In this document: positions 36,201 to 50,512 of the stretch, piece after piece
How the letters are laid out: every line of letters begins with the position of its first letter
Position numbering within the stretch: position 1 is the first letter of the stretch
From: Phoebastria nigripes
Taxonomy: Eukaryota > Chordata > Aves > Procellariiformes > Diomedeidae
NCBI GenBank assembly: GCA_035582835.1
Contig: JAYKAV010000666.1
Coordinates: 460,421 to 524,420 of the forward strand
Length of the DNA: 64,000 bases
Direction: 5' to 3'
The notes under the pieces: model-generated
Database searches by the model: none
Told to the model about the DNA's origin: nothing
Seen by the model: the letters and a program-made list of their open reading frames with translations, nothing else
Program-made: the position numbers and the translations under genes

Positions 36201-39200
36201 GATCTACAAATTATGGAAATAGATGAAATAGTTTTTTTAAAATAAAACTATGTGGTTTTTCTTCCTGCTTTTTGGAGTAGTAAGAAAGAAATACTAGAGC
36301 AGTAAGATTTCCTGATGGCTCATGTAATAAAATAGCAAGCAAAATCATTCTAAGTTAAGAGCAGGTAGTACCACAACGCTTTGAGGTTCCATCCTAACTG
36401 GTTTTCTATTACATATTAGTTTGTGATAGTTTTTCAGTTGAAAATTAAGTAATTTTGAATTGAAAAACACTTTGAGCCTAGCAAGGTAGTACTGCCAGAA
36501 TTATTTGGTTACTGGTAATTAGGGGTTTTTTCCATTCATTTGTATAAATATATTGGTAATTAATTCATACTGTTCATTCAGAAATTCTCCCATGATAAGA
36601 GAAAAGTTTAATGTTTACATGTTTAAAACAAACATTTTTTCAAAATTAATTCATTTTCTCCTGCAGTTTAAGGTTCTTTGTTTTACTGAAATAAACCACT
36701 TCCTTTTTTAGAATACTTTTATTGAATAAATCACTTAAATTTTTGTAAAATACTTAAGGTTTTTTTTCATCCAGCCCTAATTTAATGAGTTCAGCTGGTG
36801 AAGTTGGAAAATGGCTTCTTTCTGTGACCTTTCAGTGAGTGCCACAGGGTGGGGGCCAAGTGCATGTTTGTCACCTTTTTTCTTGACCAGCACAGGTAGC
36901 TAAAATGTGTACTTTTCTTAAATTTAGTTATCCAAAAATTCAAATTCCAGTTTAATAAATGATTTTATAATTCATTCTGTGTTCTGATTTAAATCCATCA
37001 CAGAATGGATTCTGCAAGAAAAAAGAGTTCAGCCCTAAAGCATAACAGCTAGTCTATATAGATTCTTATCTGTATATCATGCTGCCCATAACCAGAGTAA
37101 ATGATCATTTGGAGTTGGTGTGCTTGATTGCTCAAATATAGCTGTCATATGCATGGTGTAGGTAATACCAAATACGTGTGTTAATTCTATTACATGCTGA
37201 TAGGGATTTGTGGCTTAAAGTATTCAGTGTGACAACGTATGTAAAATTAGCAAAAGTGTTAACTTTAAATGTAATTATATAGCTCCTGGAGTGTTGTAAT
37301 TGCATTATATGGTTCCTTTTTTGTGCTGTGTCCAGCAGGGAGACTGTTCAACTTTATATTTTGGTGCTCTATCAACTGATCTGGAACTTTCAATACATGC
37401 CGCATAATTTGGTTAAAAATATTGCTACAAGCCTACACTAATGAGATAGTGTAGAACTGGAAATGTGCAGTCTTGCTGGGCTGTGGGGTGGTGAGGGGAA
37501 CCTACTCTCCTATGCCGTGTTAAGCTTATCTATAGTATTTCAGATACACAAGTTTAATATCTTGGATAGTTCTAAACATAAATTTATTGAGCCCTGAGAC
37601 CAATAGAAGCAGAATGCCTGGTTTTGTGATAATGATCATGAGGTCTGGGGCCTTGACCAGCCACACTCTAAATTGCCTGAGGACAGAGATTTCAGGAAGG
37701 GTACCCTTTGTCAAAAAACTGAAGTCAGTATGAACTTTGCAACAGAGGCAAGGTTTTTCCACTAGCTATCACATTAGTCTCTCATGTTCACATTCTGCGG
37801 TAAGAGACTTTCAGATAGGCACTTCTGGATCAAAGCAACAAAACTCTTCCATTTCCAAATATAATTTTAGAAAGAGGAGGGATGCTGCACTAAGCTTAAT
37901 TGTCCAAACTTGATTCCAAACTATTGGAATATGAAGACTGAACACTGGCTTTCTGTAGAGAGAGAAAAAAAAAGAGTACAAATACAGAGAATGTCAGCCT
38001 ACCATATTATTTTGATTCTTGAAATTATTTAGAAAAGTTGTTGATCTCTTAGATATTTAGACGCAGCTTAAATGTTGTGTTCGTGTGGCTAGATTACAGA
38101 ATCTTGTTTTAAGAAATGTAATTTCTTTCTAATAAAAATGTGTCCATGTGGTCCGTAGATAACTAGAGAAATGGATGCAATTATATGACCCAATCCAGCC
38201 CTTGTTTAGAAGTTAATTTCTCCAGATTTCTGTGAGCATTTGGTCAGATCTACACAGATTTGGTTGTTGGTTTAAATCTAGCCAAGGCTGGTGGTGTCTT
38301 AATTGCTACCACAGAGCAACCATTTGGCCTGTGCGAGATGAATGTTGTCAAGGTACCTTCTGCAAGGCGGACATTCATCCACTGGGAATGTATCAAGAAA
38401 GTTTTCATTAATTGGTCCCTTTGTTGGCATTTGTGGCAGAGCAGCCAAAAACTGAGTATGAACAGACACTCTGTGTCGGGGGTGAGATTTATTGGCAAGT
38501 CCCAGTAAAAACTGGTATTTACTACATATATTGTAAGCAGGGGCAAAGGAGTTTCCTCCTAAGAACAGCCTGGCATTAAATTTACTCAGATTTCTTTTTT
38601 TTTTTTTTTTTTTTAAAGGCAGGGAAATATAACAAGAATTCACACTACAATCAGAAATTAAATAGGAAATAGCTGGTTAATATTTTTCTTCTTAATGTTG
38701 ACTGTCTTGCAGCTTCCTTTTAATATGATGTGAAGTGTTATGATGAGCTCTGTAGTTTACAGGCAAATTTGCATGGACCTACAAATACTTCTGTCAGATG
38801 AGAGCACTTGACAGTTTTTGTCCTGACCTTGTTAGCTTAACCTGTAGATAATAACAATTACAGTTGATAATGTATAAATGTTGCGCAAAGCATGAGAAAT
38901 ATTTTTAAACATAGTTTCCAATTTTGATATTTTTATGTTCGTGTTAACTCCTGCATTTTGTTCTTGTTGGTTTTTGTTAAAAGGATGCACTTCATTATAT
39001 TGCAAGGGACATACTGGTAATGATTTGTGCATTTTGTCTCAGTGCAACACACTTGTTTGCTAAACTTTGTATAGACCAAGCTTCCTGTTTGCTTGCTTAT
39101 GCCTGTTTTGTCTTTAAAAGAATTTTAACTTACGTTATATTATAATGTGGAATAAATAAAATAATAGTTTAGACTTACTAAACTAACAAACTGTTACCTA

Positions 39201-41182
39201 TTGACTCTGAGAGAGACTTCTGATTCTGAAATTTGAATATCTTGCCTCTTCAATATTGAGCTTTTGATACAAGAATAAATAGATTGAACCCCCCAAATAC
39301 TGATAATGTGATTTTTTTAAAAGTGCTTGGTATTAATCTGTGTATCTCATTCTGTTGGATTCCCAGCCGTGAGTCTGGCGATGTTATTTGAAAATAGTGG
39401 CTTGGGTTTCTCTCGTCATCCAGCTGCTTCCAATGTTTCCCCTGTCTCATTCTTTTTCTCTTCTGAACAGCGTAGTATCCAACTCTTGTGTCCACTTGCT
39501 GTCATTCATCTAACTCTCCTATCAGAGGAAATGGATGTCACTGATGTGTACTGCTGTTCTCTCATACTATCCGATGCTTACCCATGGTGACTTTCACTTT
39601 TGCAATGTTAATCCAACGGACCCTTTGCATACTAGTTTCGTGACTTTTACCTCTTCTGTTTGCGATTTTAATTCAATTCTGTCATTCATCAAAAATGGTA
39701 GTTTCACCAGATACGGAGCAGTGCTCTGTTTGTAAAGTTTGGGTTGAGTTTCTCTTCCCTGACCATTAGCAAGTGTCTTTCACCACTGCTTATTTTTTAA
39801 TAAAAATACAGATCTTTTTACAAATTGTATTGTAGTTGTGGTGTAGGTCATGAACACTGTGGCTTCCTGTTACTTTTACCGTGACAAAAAAAAAGATAAC
39901 TCATACTTGGCTGGAAATCTTATTTCTAGCGGCGTTACATGAAACAAATACTGTCAGGCTATAAAACTATCTTAGCTACTACTATATGCCTAACATGGAG
40001 AAAGGGAGAAGGATGCTAAGAGATACTAAGTTAATTTTTAGATGTTAATATTCTATCATTGACTCTTATTTACAGGTTAGATTTAGTCATTAGATGTAGT
40101 TCCTACAAAAGCACGAGTACTTGAATGCATTTAAGTAATCCCCTGTTAAAATCTTACTACTTGATTTACTCAGGAACTTAGGGCACATCTCTAGCTTTAA
40201 AAATATCCCTTATTCAAATATAGGCGCACATCCCCTGTTGAAATAAAGCAGGAATTCAAGACTTGTCTAAACTTGTCAATTTAATTTAGCAAGGTGATTC
40301 CATGAAACTGAAGATAATTTCAGAGTTAAAAATCTTTAATAAATCTGATAGTTTAGAATTTTACTATGCTGTAACTGTTGGTAGTACTGACTGCTTAGTG
40401 GTCACTTTGACTCATGATAGTAAGTCCAGAATAGTCTAACTTGTTAATTTTTCAGCTCTAATGGTTTCATAATTGTTCCATGTCTGTCTTTACTTTTGAA
40501 TTTTAGAACCTTAATAATCGTTTCGCTTATGAAAAAAAAATCTAAAAGGTGTATTATAAAAACTTAAGTCTGAAAATATTTCTCCAAAATTAATGTCTCG
40601 GGAAAGAAGGTCAAGATTTAATGCAGCCACATCAGGTTCATCCTTTTTATATTACTTTTTATTTGCTGCTGAAGACTTCTCAAAATGTTGCATGAAGCTT
40701 TGCATGAAATATTGGAAAATAGGAAAGACAAAGCCGTAGGGAGTGGAGAGTACTCTTTATTTCAACCCTGGAAAAAATTTAGAGCTGATCTACTTCATTT
40801 TCCTCAGTCAGAAAAAATAGAAAGTTTACATTTTAAATAGGCTTACTTAAAAGCTGTGTAATTTTAGGGGGGAGAAGTTCTTTAGAGTTATCTGTGAAAT
40901 ACATAGTAGTAAATGAAAGCACTTTTTCATAAATAAATATTTGGAAGAAGTAGTAGTTTTCATAGAAAATAAAGCCTCCTGTTTTGATGTATGGAATTGG
41001 GGATGTGGTGCATCTTTGGTTTCTAAAGTGAATACCCCTTATACACAAGGCAAAATAACCATGGTAATGTATTAAGTAATAAATGAGAAGGACTAGTACT
41101 TTTTTAGCCTTTTCTAAATAATAAGCCTTTTCAATTTCTCACGTGGAAAAGTAGCTCTGAGTAAAAGTTTGACTATATTAAG

Positions 41183-41236
41183 CAGTTTAGTTATCATGTA
41201 TTCTGCAGTTTAGTTATCATGTATTCCACAGTTTAG
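41183..41236. repeat. 23-bp tandem repeat, 2.3 copies
   Basis: Units beginning cagtttagttatcatgtatt lie at 41183 and 41206, differing only at their ends, followed by an 8-bp partial third copy. Confidence 0.9.
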
Positions 41237-44200
41237 CAGGAGATTACAAATTTAGTGTAAAACCTATGCCTGTATGCTTCACCCCTCCCAATAAGTTGTA
41301 TTAAGTTGATTCTTACTGGGTGCTGTAAATTTCTTTTGAAAAATAGTCATGAGCACCAATAAGAAATGTACATTAAATTGATTTTAATCAAATTCAAATT
41401 AGCAAGCAGAAAACCTCTAGTTAAATCAATCAACCCTATTCATTTATTGCATAAAGTTAAGCAACTCGTACAAGTGATAGGAGGATAGGGACCTTAGTGT
41501 GTCACCTCTGTGTTGCTTGATATCCTCAACCAAAGCTCAACCAGCTCTTGTAGTTTCTCATCTTGTGGCATGAGAGTTCTTAAGGTCTGTTGGTATGGTT
41601 ATTGAGATGTAATACCATTACGGTTATTGACCAAATGGTCTTTAACTTCCAGGGATTAAAGTCCAGGGATTAATTTTGCAATTCTTAAAGTGCAGAAGGG
41701 ACCAAACTTCATGGAGTATAAAGTAGGCAGAAATAAAGAATGTAGCAGCTGAATGTGCTGTAGTGTGTTCCAAATTCTTATACAAACCCTGTGGGTGAAA
41801 ACCATATGTGTGGTACACTGTANAAATAAAAATTTCCCTATATAAATAAAATATATGTTGGAACTTAAGTAATTTTCAGAGAGTCTACACTTTTAATTAT
41901 TTGGTGAATGCAACAACATTAAGACCTTTTTTCTGAGACAGAAAAAGTTTCCTCGCTTGTTCTTTATTCTGTAGTATCAAAGGCAGTAGATTAGCATAAT
42001 GACATACAATTAATTTACCTAAACTAAGATGTTCCATGAAAAATTTCTAAATTTTTGGATACTTATATAACTATGAACTGAACCTGTATCTGTGTTTCAG
42101 AGTATGTTTGCCAGGTGATATGCTGTTCCCCGCTCTACCCAAACTGCTGAAAAGTACAGTCTGATGTATATTAAAAATAAGACAGTTCAATACAGTTATT
42201 TTAGAAAGGTATAATAATGATACTGTAACTGAAAAGGGCATAAGGTTAAGTTTGTATTAGCCTGCTTTTCTGTTTCCCTGCAGCACTAAAAATTTCACCA
42301 AGTCTCCAACAGATAATGTTTAAAGTGTGTTTTTCATTAGAGCTTTGGACTTCAAAGTTCGTGCTTTTTCAAATTTTCCTTAGTGATTGTAAAAACTAAA
42401 ACAAACAAAAACCCTAAAAAAAAAAAAAAATTTAGAAATTAACCCTTACACCAAGAGCCAGAGTCCTCAAGAAATACTATGACAATGTGACATTGAAGAT
42501 AAACATCAGGGGAGTGAGCAGTATCACATGTATGTGTCAGGTATTTTTTATAGTTAACAGATGATAATTTCCATTATCAATCAGTTTATTTTTTAACACC
42601 CACAGTAACTACAAAGCATCATACGCTGTAAAGTAATATAAATTCCAGACAGTCTTTAGTAATGGAAAGAAGTTAGCAAATTACTTCTAGTAGAGGTATA
42701 AAAAAGGAAAACTAGATTGGGCATACATCTCTAACCTTCTTCCTTTTCCCCTCCCTCTGTCAGACTCGGGAAAATATCCTTTATTGTTTTTATAAAGTCC
42801 TATTAAGTAGTAACATGTTAGTAAAAATTATTACTGTGTTCAAAAATCAAGATGAGTGCTGAGCGAAAAGCTATTTTTATGGAAGTATTGCTTCTTAAAA
42901 ACGTTACGCATATGCATCCTAAGTGCAGTAATACAGTTGAAAATAGTGCTCAGGTGGCAGGTATGAATGACACAAAGATAATTTGCACAGATTTTTGAGA
43001 AGTGATATTGCAGGAGACATTGGAGGGGTCTAATATTTTGAGTAAGAACTTGTAACTGGATGCATTAAAGGGGGAGATGAACAATAGTTCGGTTTGAGTA
43101 AAGGAGATAGGTTGAGTAGAAAACAGGCTTGTCTGTTTTCATTATGGAGCTTGTACATGGTTGCAGCTGAGATTAACCCAGAAAGAAGGCTGAATGGGAA
43201 AAGAGGAGATCAGAAACGTACATCATATTCCACCTCCCTCAAAACAAAACCAAACCCCTGGCTTTGTTGAGGTAGCTCCTCTGAAGGGTATGCTGGAGAG
43301 AGAGGAGAATCAGAAGCAAGAATATGGTAATCAAGAATGAGGGAAGATACCAAAAAAGAGTATNGTTGATTCATGTCTGAAGTATTGATGGAGGATATTA
43401 GAGTACTCTCTCTAAACTTCAGCTATTAGTAGGTTGGTTGAAACTTTGGTGAGGTATCCTCTGTGGTTGATGTCTGAGCTGGCTGAACAGGGTCTAAAAC
43501 AGCTGGAGAGAGGATACCTCGTTTGTTGTCTCAGAGATGAAAGAGAAGGGTATGGGCAGTTGAATCAAAAATGGATTTTTGCTACAGACAAGCATTCTTG
43601 GATTTTGATCAGCAAGCTGGAGAGTAGGAAAAGGGAGTCAATGAGAACAGGTACATAACGAATTCAGATGAAACAGGGTCACGGGGGGGGGAGGGGGGAG
43701 GATTAGAGTAAAAGAGCAGAGGTTTGAGGATTTTTCTTAGTGTAGATGTAGACTACTAAAGGCATCGGATGGTAATAGAGGAACAAGCCCAACAGAGGAA
43801 GGAGCAAATAGTTTCAGAAAGCATGGAGACCAAAATGGATTTTTTTTTTTTTAAATTAGTAGATCCCCTGCAATGTAGTTGTTATTAGTTACATGAAATT
43901 GTAGTGTTCGAACATAAAAATTGCATATGCTACAAATATTAAATTTTCCAAATTTATAGGAAAGAAGTTAAAAGCTACATGATAAATCTGAAGAATAATG
44001 AGTTTTCCGCATTATTCAAGAAATGAACAGAATAGCCTTTTCTGCATTGATGATTATTTTTCCAAAGTACTTTTGTGACATTTGTGGCTTACTGTTTTTC
44101 ACTGACTACTTCAGTATAGTCCAAAATTATTTTTCAGTCAGGCGAAGTTTTGGTGTAGGAAAGGAAAAGTGTGACCAATTTTGTGGGAGTGTTTTCTCAA

Positions 44201-46631
44201 CATTCTTGGCAGGAGAGGAGCCGGTATTCTTAGTGCTGTTTTGGGCAATTGGTCAGTAATGTCTTCATGTATCTGTAAGAAACTGATCTGAGAAGGTATG
44301 GTCTTGTGGCCAATCCAAACATATAACAATATGAGCAACGGTTTTCTGGTAGTGCTACTCAAATCTAGTTAAGTTTCAGTGGTATTAAGTCCGGTATAAT
44401 ATTCCTTGGATAGGCCTTTACATCCTTTTAAGGTGTAAGCTCGTAGGAGAATGCTTACAGTATCAGCCAAATGGAGTGAAATATACAGCAGTCATAGAAC
44501 TCTCTTTTTAGGTATTATAATTAACCCTACAATATTTGGGGTGGGTCCAAATTTTAAATACAGCATCTGAAATATTTTAAAATAATGAAGTATCATTTTT
44601 TAGATAAAATATTGCTTTGAGGAGTAACTGCTGGATGCATACCTCAAACATAATTGTTAAAATAAATAACATTGCTAAAAGGAAACCATATAAGTCTTTA
44701 ATGTGATCTGACTATTTTACCTTGTATGCTTATTAAGCACTTTTTTTTTTTAAATGACCTTTCACGAAAGTGGTATACAATCAACCACCAATGTTAAAAA
44801 TACTATTAAAAGTGAAATACAACTAGAAAAGCTAAGGTTTCAGAAAAATGGATTTGAAAACAAATAATACATTTAAATAGCTTTTACAGTACAACATGAT
44901 GCATGCTGACAGACCACTGAATTTAGTGCCTACCAAATAAAGGTATAATTACTCATTATCTAATTAGCTATTTAGAATACAATGACTAAATGCAATGACC
45001 AAAAATTTTTTATTTGTTTGCACCTTATAATTTTGTTATCTTCAGCTGGGGAGATAAAAAAGGGATCTCTAAGAGAGAAACCTTTATGGATCGCAACTGT
45101 GCTTCAGCCATATTTTCCACAAGTTGCAAGCTAGTCCTCAGTCTTGAATGCTGAGATGACTTCAAGTGTGCTTACTCATATGGTGGAACAAAAATACACA
45201 TTTGTGTACAGACCTCATACTTGAGGTTGCAGGTACATTCATCTGTATATGGAAAAATACCTGTGAAAAAACTTGAGGTCAAAGCTTAGTATTTTGCTCT
45301 TATGTACATTCTCTTGTTGTCGTACAGGCGATTTATCCGGGTAGTACCCATCAGTGCAAATGACAGATACATACATCAGTGAGCAAATAGACTCCAGTAG
45401 AAGTGGTCCTTTTAAATTTTGGATTTTATAAAGCACGCATGATATTAGTATTATTTTCTTTCCTTTCCAAAATTAATTATAAACTAAAACAAAGGGATTC
45501 AGTTAATCAGAAATCTGCTCAAACATTTGTAGAACAGGTGTTCTAAGTCTTAAAATCTGTTATACATTTCAGTGCCCCAACTGATGTTAGTATAAAGTGC
45601 AGAAGTTAAAGCTCCAGAATAAGGAATATCTTGATTTACAACACAGTTAACAGCTGATAGGTCTGATTATATTGCAACTTTCTCATCTTAAATGCCGTTT
45701 CCTGTTGGTCCATCACTTACACTGAGCAATTTAAAATATCAAAAAAAGAGATTATTGGAGATGAACTAAAGCTACAGGAAGATGGATCTTTGAGGGTTCC
45801 TTTTCAGTAGACACTTGAACCAAAAAGAAGTCGGAACGCTCTGTTCAGAACCTGTAGTACAAGTGGTAAAGAAAACGTGTTACCATTTTAATTATTATTG
45901 CCTATTTAACATGGGATTTCTTGCAGCTATGTCCTTGAATAACCATTTCTTAACTAAAATGACACAATTTTGTAGCCAGTGATCCATGATTTCAAATATT
46001 TGGAAGGGCTATTGATTCACTGAACTGGAAGAAATTAAAGATGTTGAGGCATATTTTCAAAAGTAGAATTACATGTATTATAAATTATATTTGATCATGT
46101 ATAGTCTATTTACCATTTAAATAATAAAAAAAAAGCCAGGTACATGTAATACAGCATTCAATTTATCTGTAATAGCCTTAACTAAACATTGGTGGTATTG
46201 TTTAAATCAGCTATGTGTAGTATTACGAGAGCTGCTAGCACCTACAGCACCTCCTCTTGTTCCCGTGTCGTGGTCCTCTGCATGTACCTATTTCTGTTTG
46301 TGGCAGTCATTCTCTCTAGGTAAATTGTCCATAAGACCAATGATTCCATCGGCAAATTATCCAGAAAATGCCGTCAGTGCGCATGGTGACATTTGTGCCA
46401 CTGGTGGTTTTGTTGCCATTTCAGTGGTCTAATTAAATTGGCAGTTTTCTCTTGTGCCCAGCATCGTTGTCTCCCTTCCTTTGGCACCTTAGCTCAGACC
46501 TTCTCCTTTTGTCTGTCCTTTTAACTGAATATCAAATGCATTATTGATTGTTTCTCTTCCACCCTCCTCACTTCCACTCCCCTCAACTTTTTTTATCTGT
46601 GGTGTTTTGGTTTTTTTTTTTTGATTGGCAG

Positions 46632-46770
46632 TATCATCCAGACAAACAGAAGGCAGATGTGCCAGCAGGAGAAATGGAGGAGCGCGTGCAGAGGTTCATC
46701 GAAATTGATCAAGCGTGGAAAATTCTAGGGAATGAAGAGACAAAAAAAGAGTATGACCTGCAGCAGCGTG
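46632..46770 (+). CDS. DNAJC24: DNAJC24 exon 3: HPD motif and rest of the J domain
   Basis: Acceptor ttggcag ends at 46631 after a T-rich tract. The exon is 139 nt and ends CGTG before donor GTAGGT at 46771. It encodes residues 37-82: YHPDKQ, the HPD loop needed to stimulate Hsp70 ATPase, then an acidic linker (PAGEMEE), helix III (FIEIDQAWKILGNEE) and helix IV (KKEYDLQQR). The last G starts a split codon, Glu83, completed in the next exon. The exon sits between an approximately 24.6-kb intron and one of about 10.1 kb. An unspliced open frame runs a little into both flanks and has no meaning. Confidence 0.95.
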
Positions 46771-49676
46771 GTAGGTTCCTGCCAAGGAGTGCTGTAGTGG
46801 CAGCAGCTCTTTAAATAAGCAGGGTCTGGGAGTGGTAGTTAGATGGTATTTTAAAATGCTGTTTATTGCTGAACCAAATGTTTCTTTCGCTTTTGTCCTA
46901 CTTTCAAATGTGGATCCATTATTTATAGCTTTTCCTACACATACATTAGCTAGTGAAAACATTGAATTACTTCCAACAAAACATTAGGTGGCGTTATCCC
47001 TAATAATTTGAATGAATATGAAATGTATACTAATTACAGACCTTAGCCCTTTTTATTTTATTAAGGCAGCTTCATTAAGCGTTCTTAATTTTAAGTCTTA
47101 TACCACATTTTGCTGCAGTATCTTAGATGTAGGTATTAATCCATTTATACCTAGTGTTCAATGTGTATGGGTTTATAAGCACTTCAGAATTATTAAGACA
47201 CATTCTTTTTGGTTGTGTGTGTGTTGTGGTAGCTTTCATAATTCATCTGTAGTCTAAACTAGTCTTTTTTGAAGCAGGTTTATAAATAATATTCCAATAT
47301 AACACATTAACTAGGCAGCTCTAGCATGCATTTCTTTTTATACCTCTCAGAAAATAGCTTCTTAAAACAGTGACAGGCTGTTGTGAGAAAGAAAGGGGGG
47401 AAATGTAGGTCAGGTCTGTCACACATGGGCTACCATTACATGAAGTGATAGGCTGTCTTTCTGCTCTGGCCTCAGGATAGGAGTCCCTCAGCCTTCCATT
47501 AGAACCTTCAATAAATGTATATCCACCCTACATGTTAATGGGGGGAGTCAATAATAGTGCATTGCCTGTGGGGAAAACACTCAGTCGCACTCTGCAGTAA
47601 CACACTCTGGTCCAGCATTGACGTGTAGCCACCACCACTTTTGAATGTGTCTGATAAAAGCCCACTGTCTCTGCAGCTTGTTATTGAATTCTCTTCCATT
47701 GTACATTGGCACACCATCAGACCTTTCTCTCTTGTGCTGATTTTTAACTCCCCTGCCGCTGCGGATACCAGAACTTTGAGAGACAAAGGCTTAGTCATTC
47801 TGGCAGATATGCATCACTGCAGGATAAAGAGAGTGATACAGAATTGTATATACCCAGTATGAATTCTCTAGTTAAATAATCTTATATTTCAGACTTTGTG
47901 TGGGTTTTGGAAAAGAGGGTGGAGGGGTGAAAACAGAATTGTTGAATAAATATTTTAAAAGAATGGAAAAAATTTGATCTTGTGCTAATTTGTTATGTAA
48001 ACAGTATTAAGATCAAACTTAAATAAATTTTCATCGCAAACTTTTTCTATAAATGCCTGAATGTGATGCCAGAACAGGAATTTCTGCCACTCAGTGCTCT
48101 CATCCTATTGTACTCTTAGCATTGTAGTATGGGCTGTGTCTTCCATTTTCATAAATTGTACATGCACAGGAAAAAAGAAATATTAGAGATCATTAAAAGT
48201 CTTTTGTGTCTCTAGTGAGTTTAACCTAAAGCTTAAATATAGACCATGAATTTCCATTTTGCTTGGGTCAGGTTAATCCACTGAAGTCGAGAGCTACGTC
48301 AAGATTTAATAAGCTACTTTGTTTTCCCATGGAATTTAAGGACATTGCTATAAATTAGTTTTGACAAAACTTATTCTACAGTATTTTAAAGGTTATCTAT
48401 ATTTTCTGAGATTTTTTTGCATCCAGACGAGTTCTTCTAAAAGCCACCTCAAGATTCTGTAAAAAAGACTTGGTAAATAAAGAAAACAAATTGTACATTT
48501 ATTTACACAGGTATTTGGTAATGGTATGATAATGGGACAGATCTATTTTTCTATAGAGGGTGCCATTCACAGAGGACCCAGTGTTTCAAACTAAGCCACA
48601 TGTAACATACGTGTGCAGTGTTGCTGCATTCTTTGCAGCATGTTCCCTGGCAGCAAAATGATGGTGAAATAAATTCTAGTTCTTTGAATGCCTCTGTCAA
48701 GCTGCTTCTGAAGTCATGAATCTAGACAAATTCATAGACACTGCTGTAAAAGCTCACAGAAACAAAGGAATTGAGACAGCAGCTAAGGGGAATAGTGATG
48801 AGAGAGATAATACGGCAAGTTAGTAAGACTGCAAAGCCTAGGAAGCAGAATCTGAAGGATGCCAGCATGCATGTGTGTGTGGCTGCCAGTCAGCAGGAAG
48901 TCCTTTAAGTCCTTTGCACTATAGCCTTTTTCCCATTTCACAGATTGTTTATTTGTATGTACCTTCTTGTGTTATACTAACTAAATCTTAATTACTTGGC
49001 TCAGAAATTCAGTGGCCAGAGAACTTCTAAGAAGCTGAAATTCTGGGGCTGTATGCTTTTAATTGTGTGGGGGTTTTTTTGATTGAATTGTTGAAAGTAA
49101 CAAGTGAATGTGCTTTCGTATCTTAATACCGCTTTTCTCTGAAGGTATCACAATGATCTCCTACTAATTTTTTGTGCCTTCAGGCCATAGTATTAAAGAG
49201 GAAAGAACAAACCTCAAACTATTTAGAGGTTTGGCTCAAATATTTATCCAAGCCTCTCTGGTCTGGAAATCTTACAAGAACTGCCTTTTTGTATGCTTTG
49301 TGAAAATTTTTCTAATTCATTGTTTTGTTGTGTCTTCAATGATATAAGAATATCCTTTTATAATAGTGAATCTTTGCTTCCAATCCCTGTGAAAAATCTG
49401 GGGGATGGAAACAAAGCTGCATAAAAATTTGCTTAGTAAGAATGGACTTTTTTCCCTCAACAGATTTTCTTCTTAGATTTTTCCATTCTTTGTTTGGTAT
49501 CCCATTTAGAAAAGATGAATATGCAGTTAAAATCAAGTTTGACAGTAATAATTACCAAAAGTTTTTCAGTGAGTTTAGCTTGGAAAAAACTGTTTTTTAC
49601 ATTTTTTGTATTAGAAGTCATCTGAACCCTGAAAGTTCATGCTTGTGTCACAGTTTGAAAGACTAAAAAACTTTTC

Positions 49677-50512
49677 AGAGAATCACGTAGGTTGGAAGGG
49701 ACTTTCATAGGTCATCTAGATCAATCTCCTACTCAAAGCAAGTCCACAGAGGTCAGTTGCTCAGACCTTCTCCAGCCTAGTTTTTAATATCTCCAACGAT
49801 GGAGATTCCAGAGTTGCTCTGGGCAGTCTGTTCCAGTGTTTGAACACCCTCATAGTAGAAAAACCGAACAAACCAAAAACGCCAAGCAAAAACCAAACCC
49901 AAAACCAACCAAAACATGTTTTCCTTCTATCAAGTCAGATATAAGGACTCTTTTTGCAACTTGTGCCTTTCACTTCCCATCTTTCCACCATGCACCTCTG
50001 AGAAGTCTTCTCTACACCCTCCTATTAGGTAGCTGTAGACAATGAGATGCCTGGGTTCTTTTGGCCTCTCCTTGTATGATGTGTGTCCCAACCCCTGACC
50101 ATGCTGGCAGTCCACTGGACTTGCTCCTGTATGTCAGTCCTTTGTACTGGGGAGACCAAAACTGGACACAGGACTTCAGATGCAATCTTGTTAAGTGCTG
50201 AATAGAGAGGAAAAAAATCGCTTCCTTGACCTGCTGGCTACAGTCTTGTTAATACAGCCCGGTATGGGGTTGGCCTTTGCTGCAACAGTGCCCTGCTGAC
50301 TCGTGTTGAACCTGTTGTCCACCAGGACCGTCAGGTCCTTTTCTGGAAAACTGCTTTCCAGCCAGTTGTCTCGCAGCCTGTACTGGTGCATTAGGTTATT
50401 CCATCCCAAAAGCAGGACTTAATCTTTGTCAAACCCTTTGATGTCCCTGTCAGCCCATTTCTAGATCCTATCAAGGTCCCTTTGAATAGCAGCCCTGCAA
50501 CTTTTGTGCATT
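49677..50512 (-). mobile_element. CR1 LINE, 5'-truncated, minus orientation
   Basis: The plus strand begins with the reverse complement of the CR1 3' end (agaatcacgtaggttggaag, then ggtcatctagatcaa). It continues through typical CR1 3' sequence: ctggacacaggacttcagat, gtgctgaatagagagg, cctgctggctacagtc, ttgtccaccaggaccgtcag and gtactggtgcattaggttatt. It is about 835 bp with moderate divergence. An A/C-rich low-complexity insert lies at about 49858-49916. Confidence 0.88.

Larger units (their letters stand above)
22059..46631 (+). other. DNAJC24 intron 2 (about 24.6 kb)
   Basis: This is AT-rich intron sequence with homopolymer tracts (24 T at 27219-27242; 20 T at 38595-38614), a 23-bp tandem repeat at 41183-41236 and a G-rich tract near 43684-43700. 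Short open frames on both strands look like chance. A GC-richer unique segment at about 38.24-38.56 kb is discussed under findings. No clear CR1 or LTR was recognised in this intron. Confidence 0.7.

Noticed and set aside
46548..46814. 88-codon unspliced frame around DNAJC24 exon 3
   Set aside because: Only 46632-46770 is coding. The ends are read-through into introns beyond clear AG and GT splice sites.
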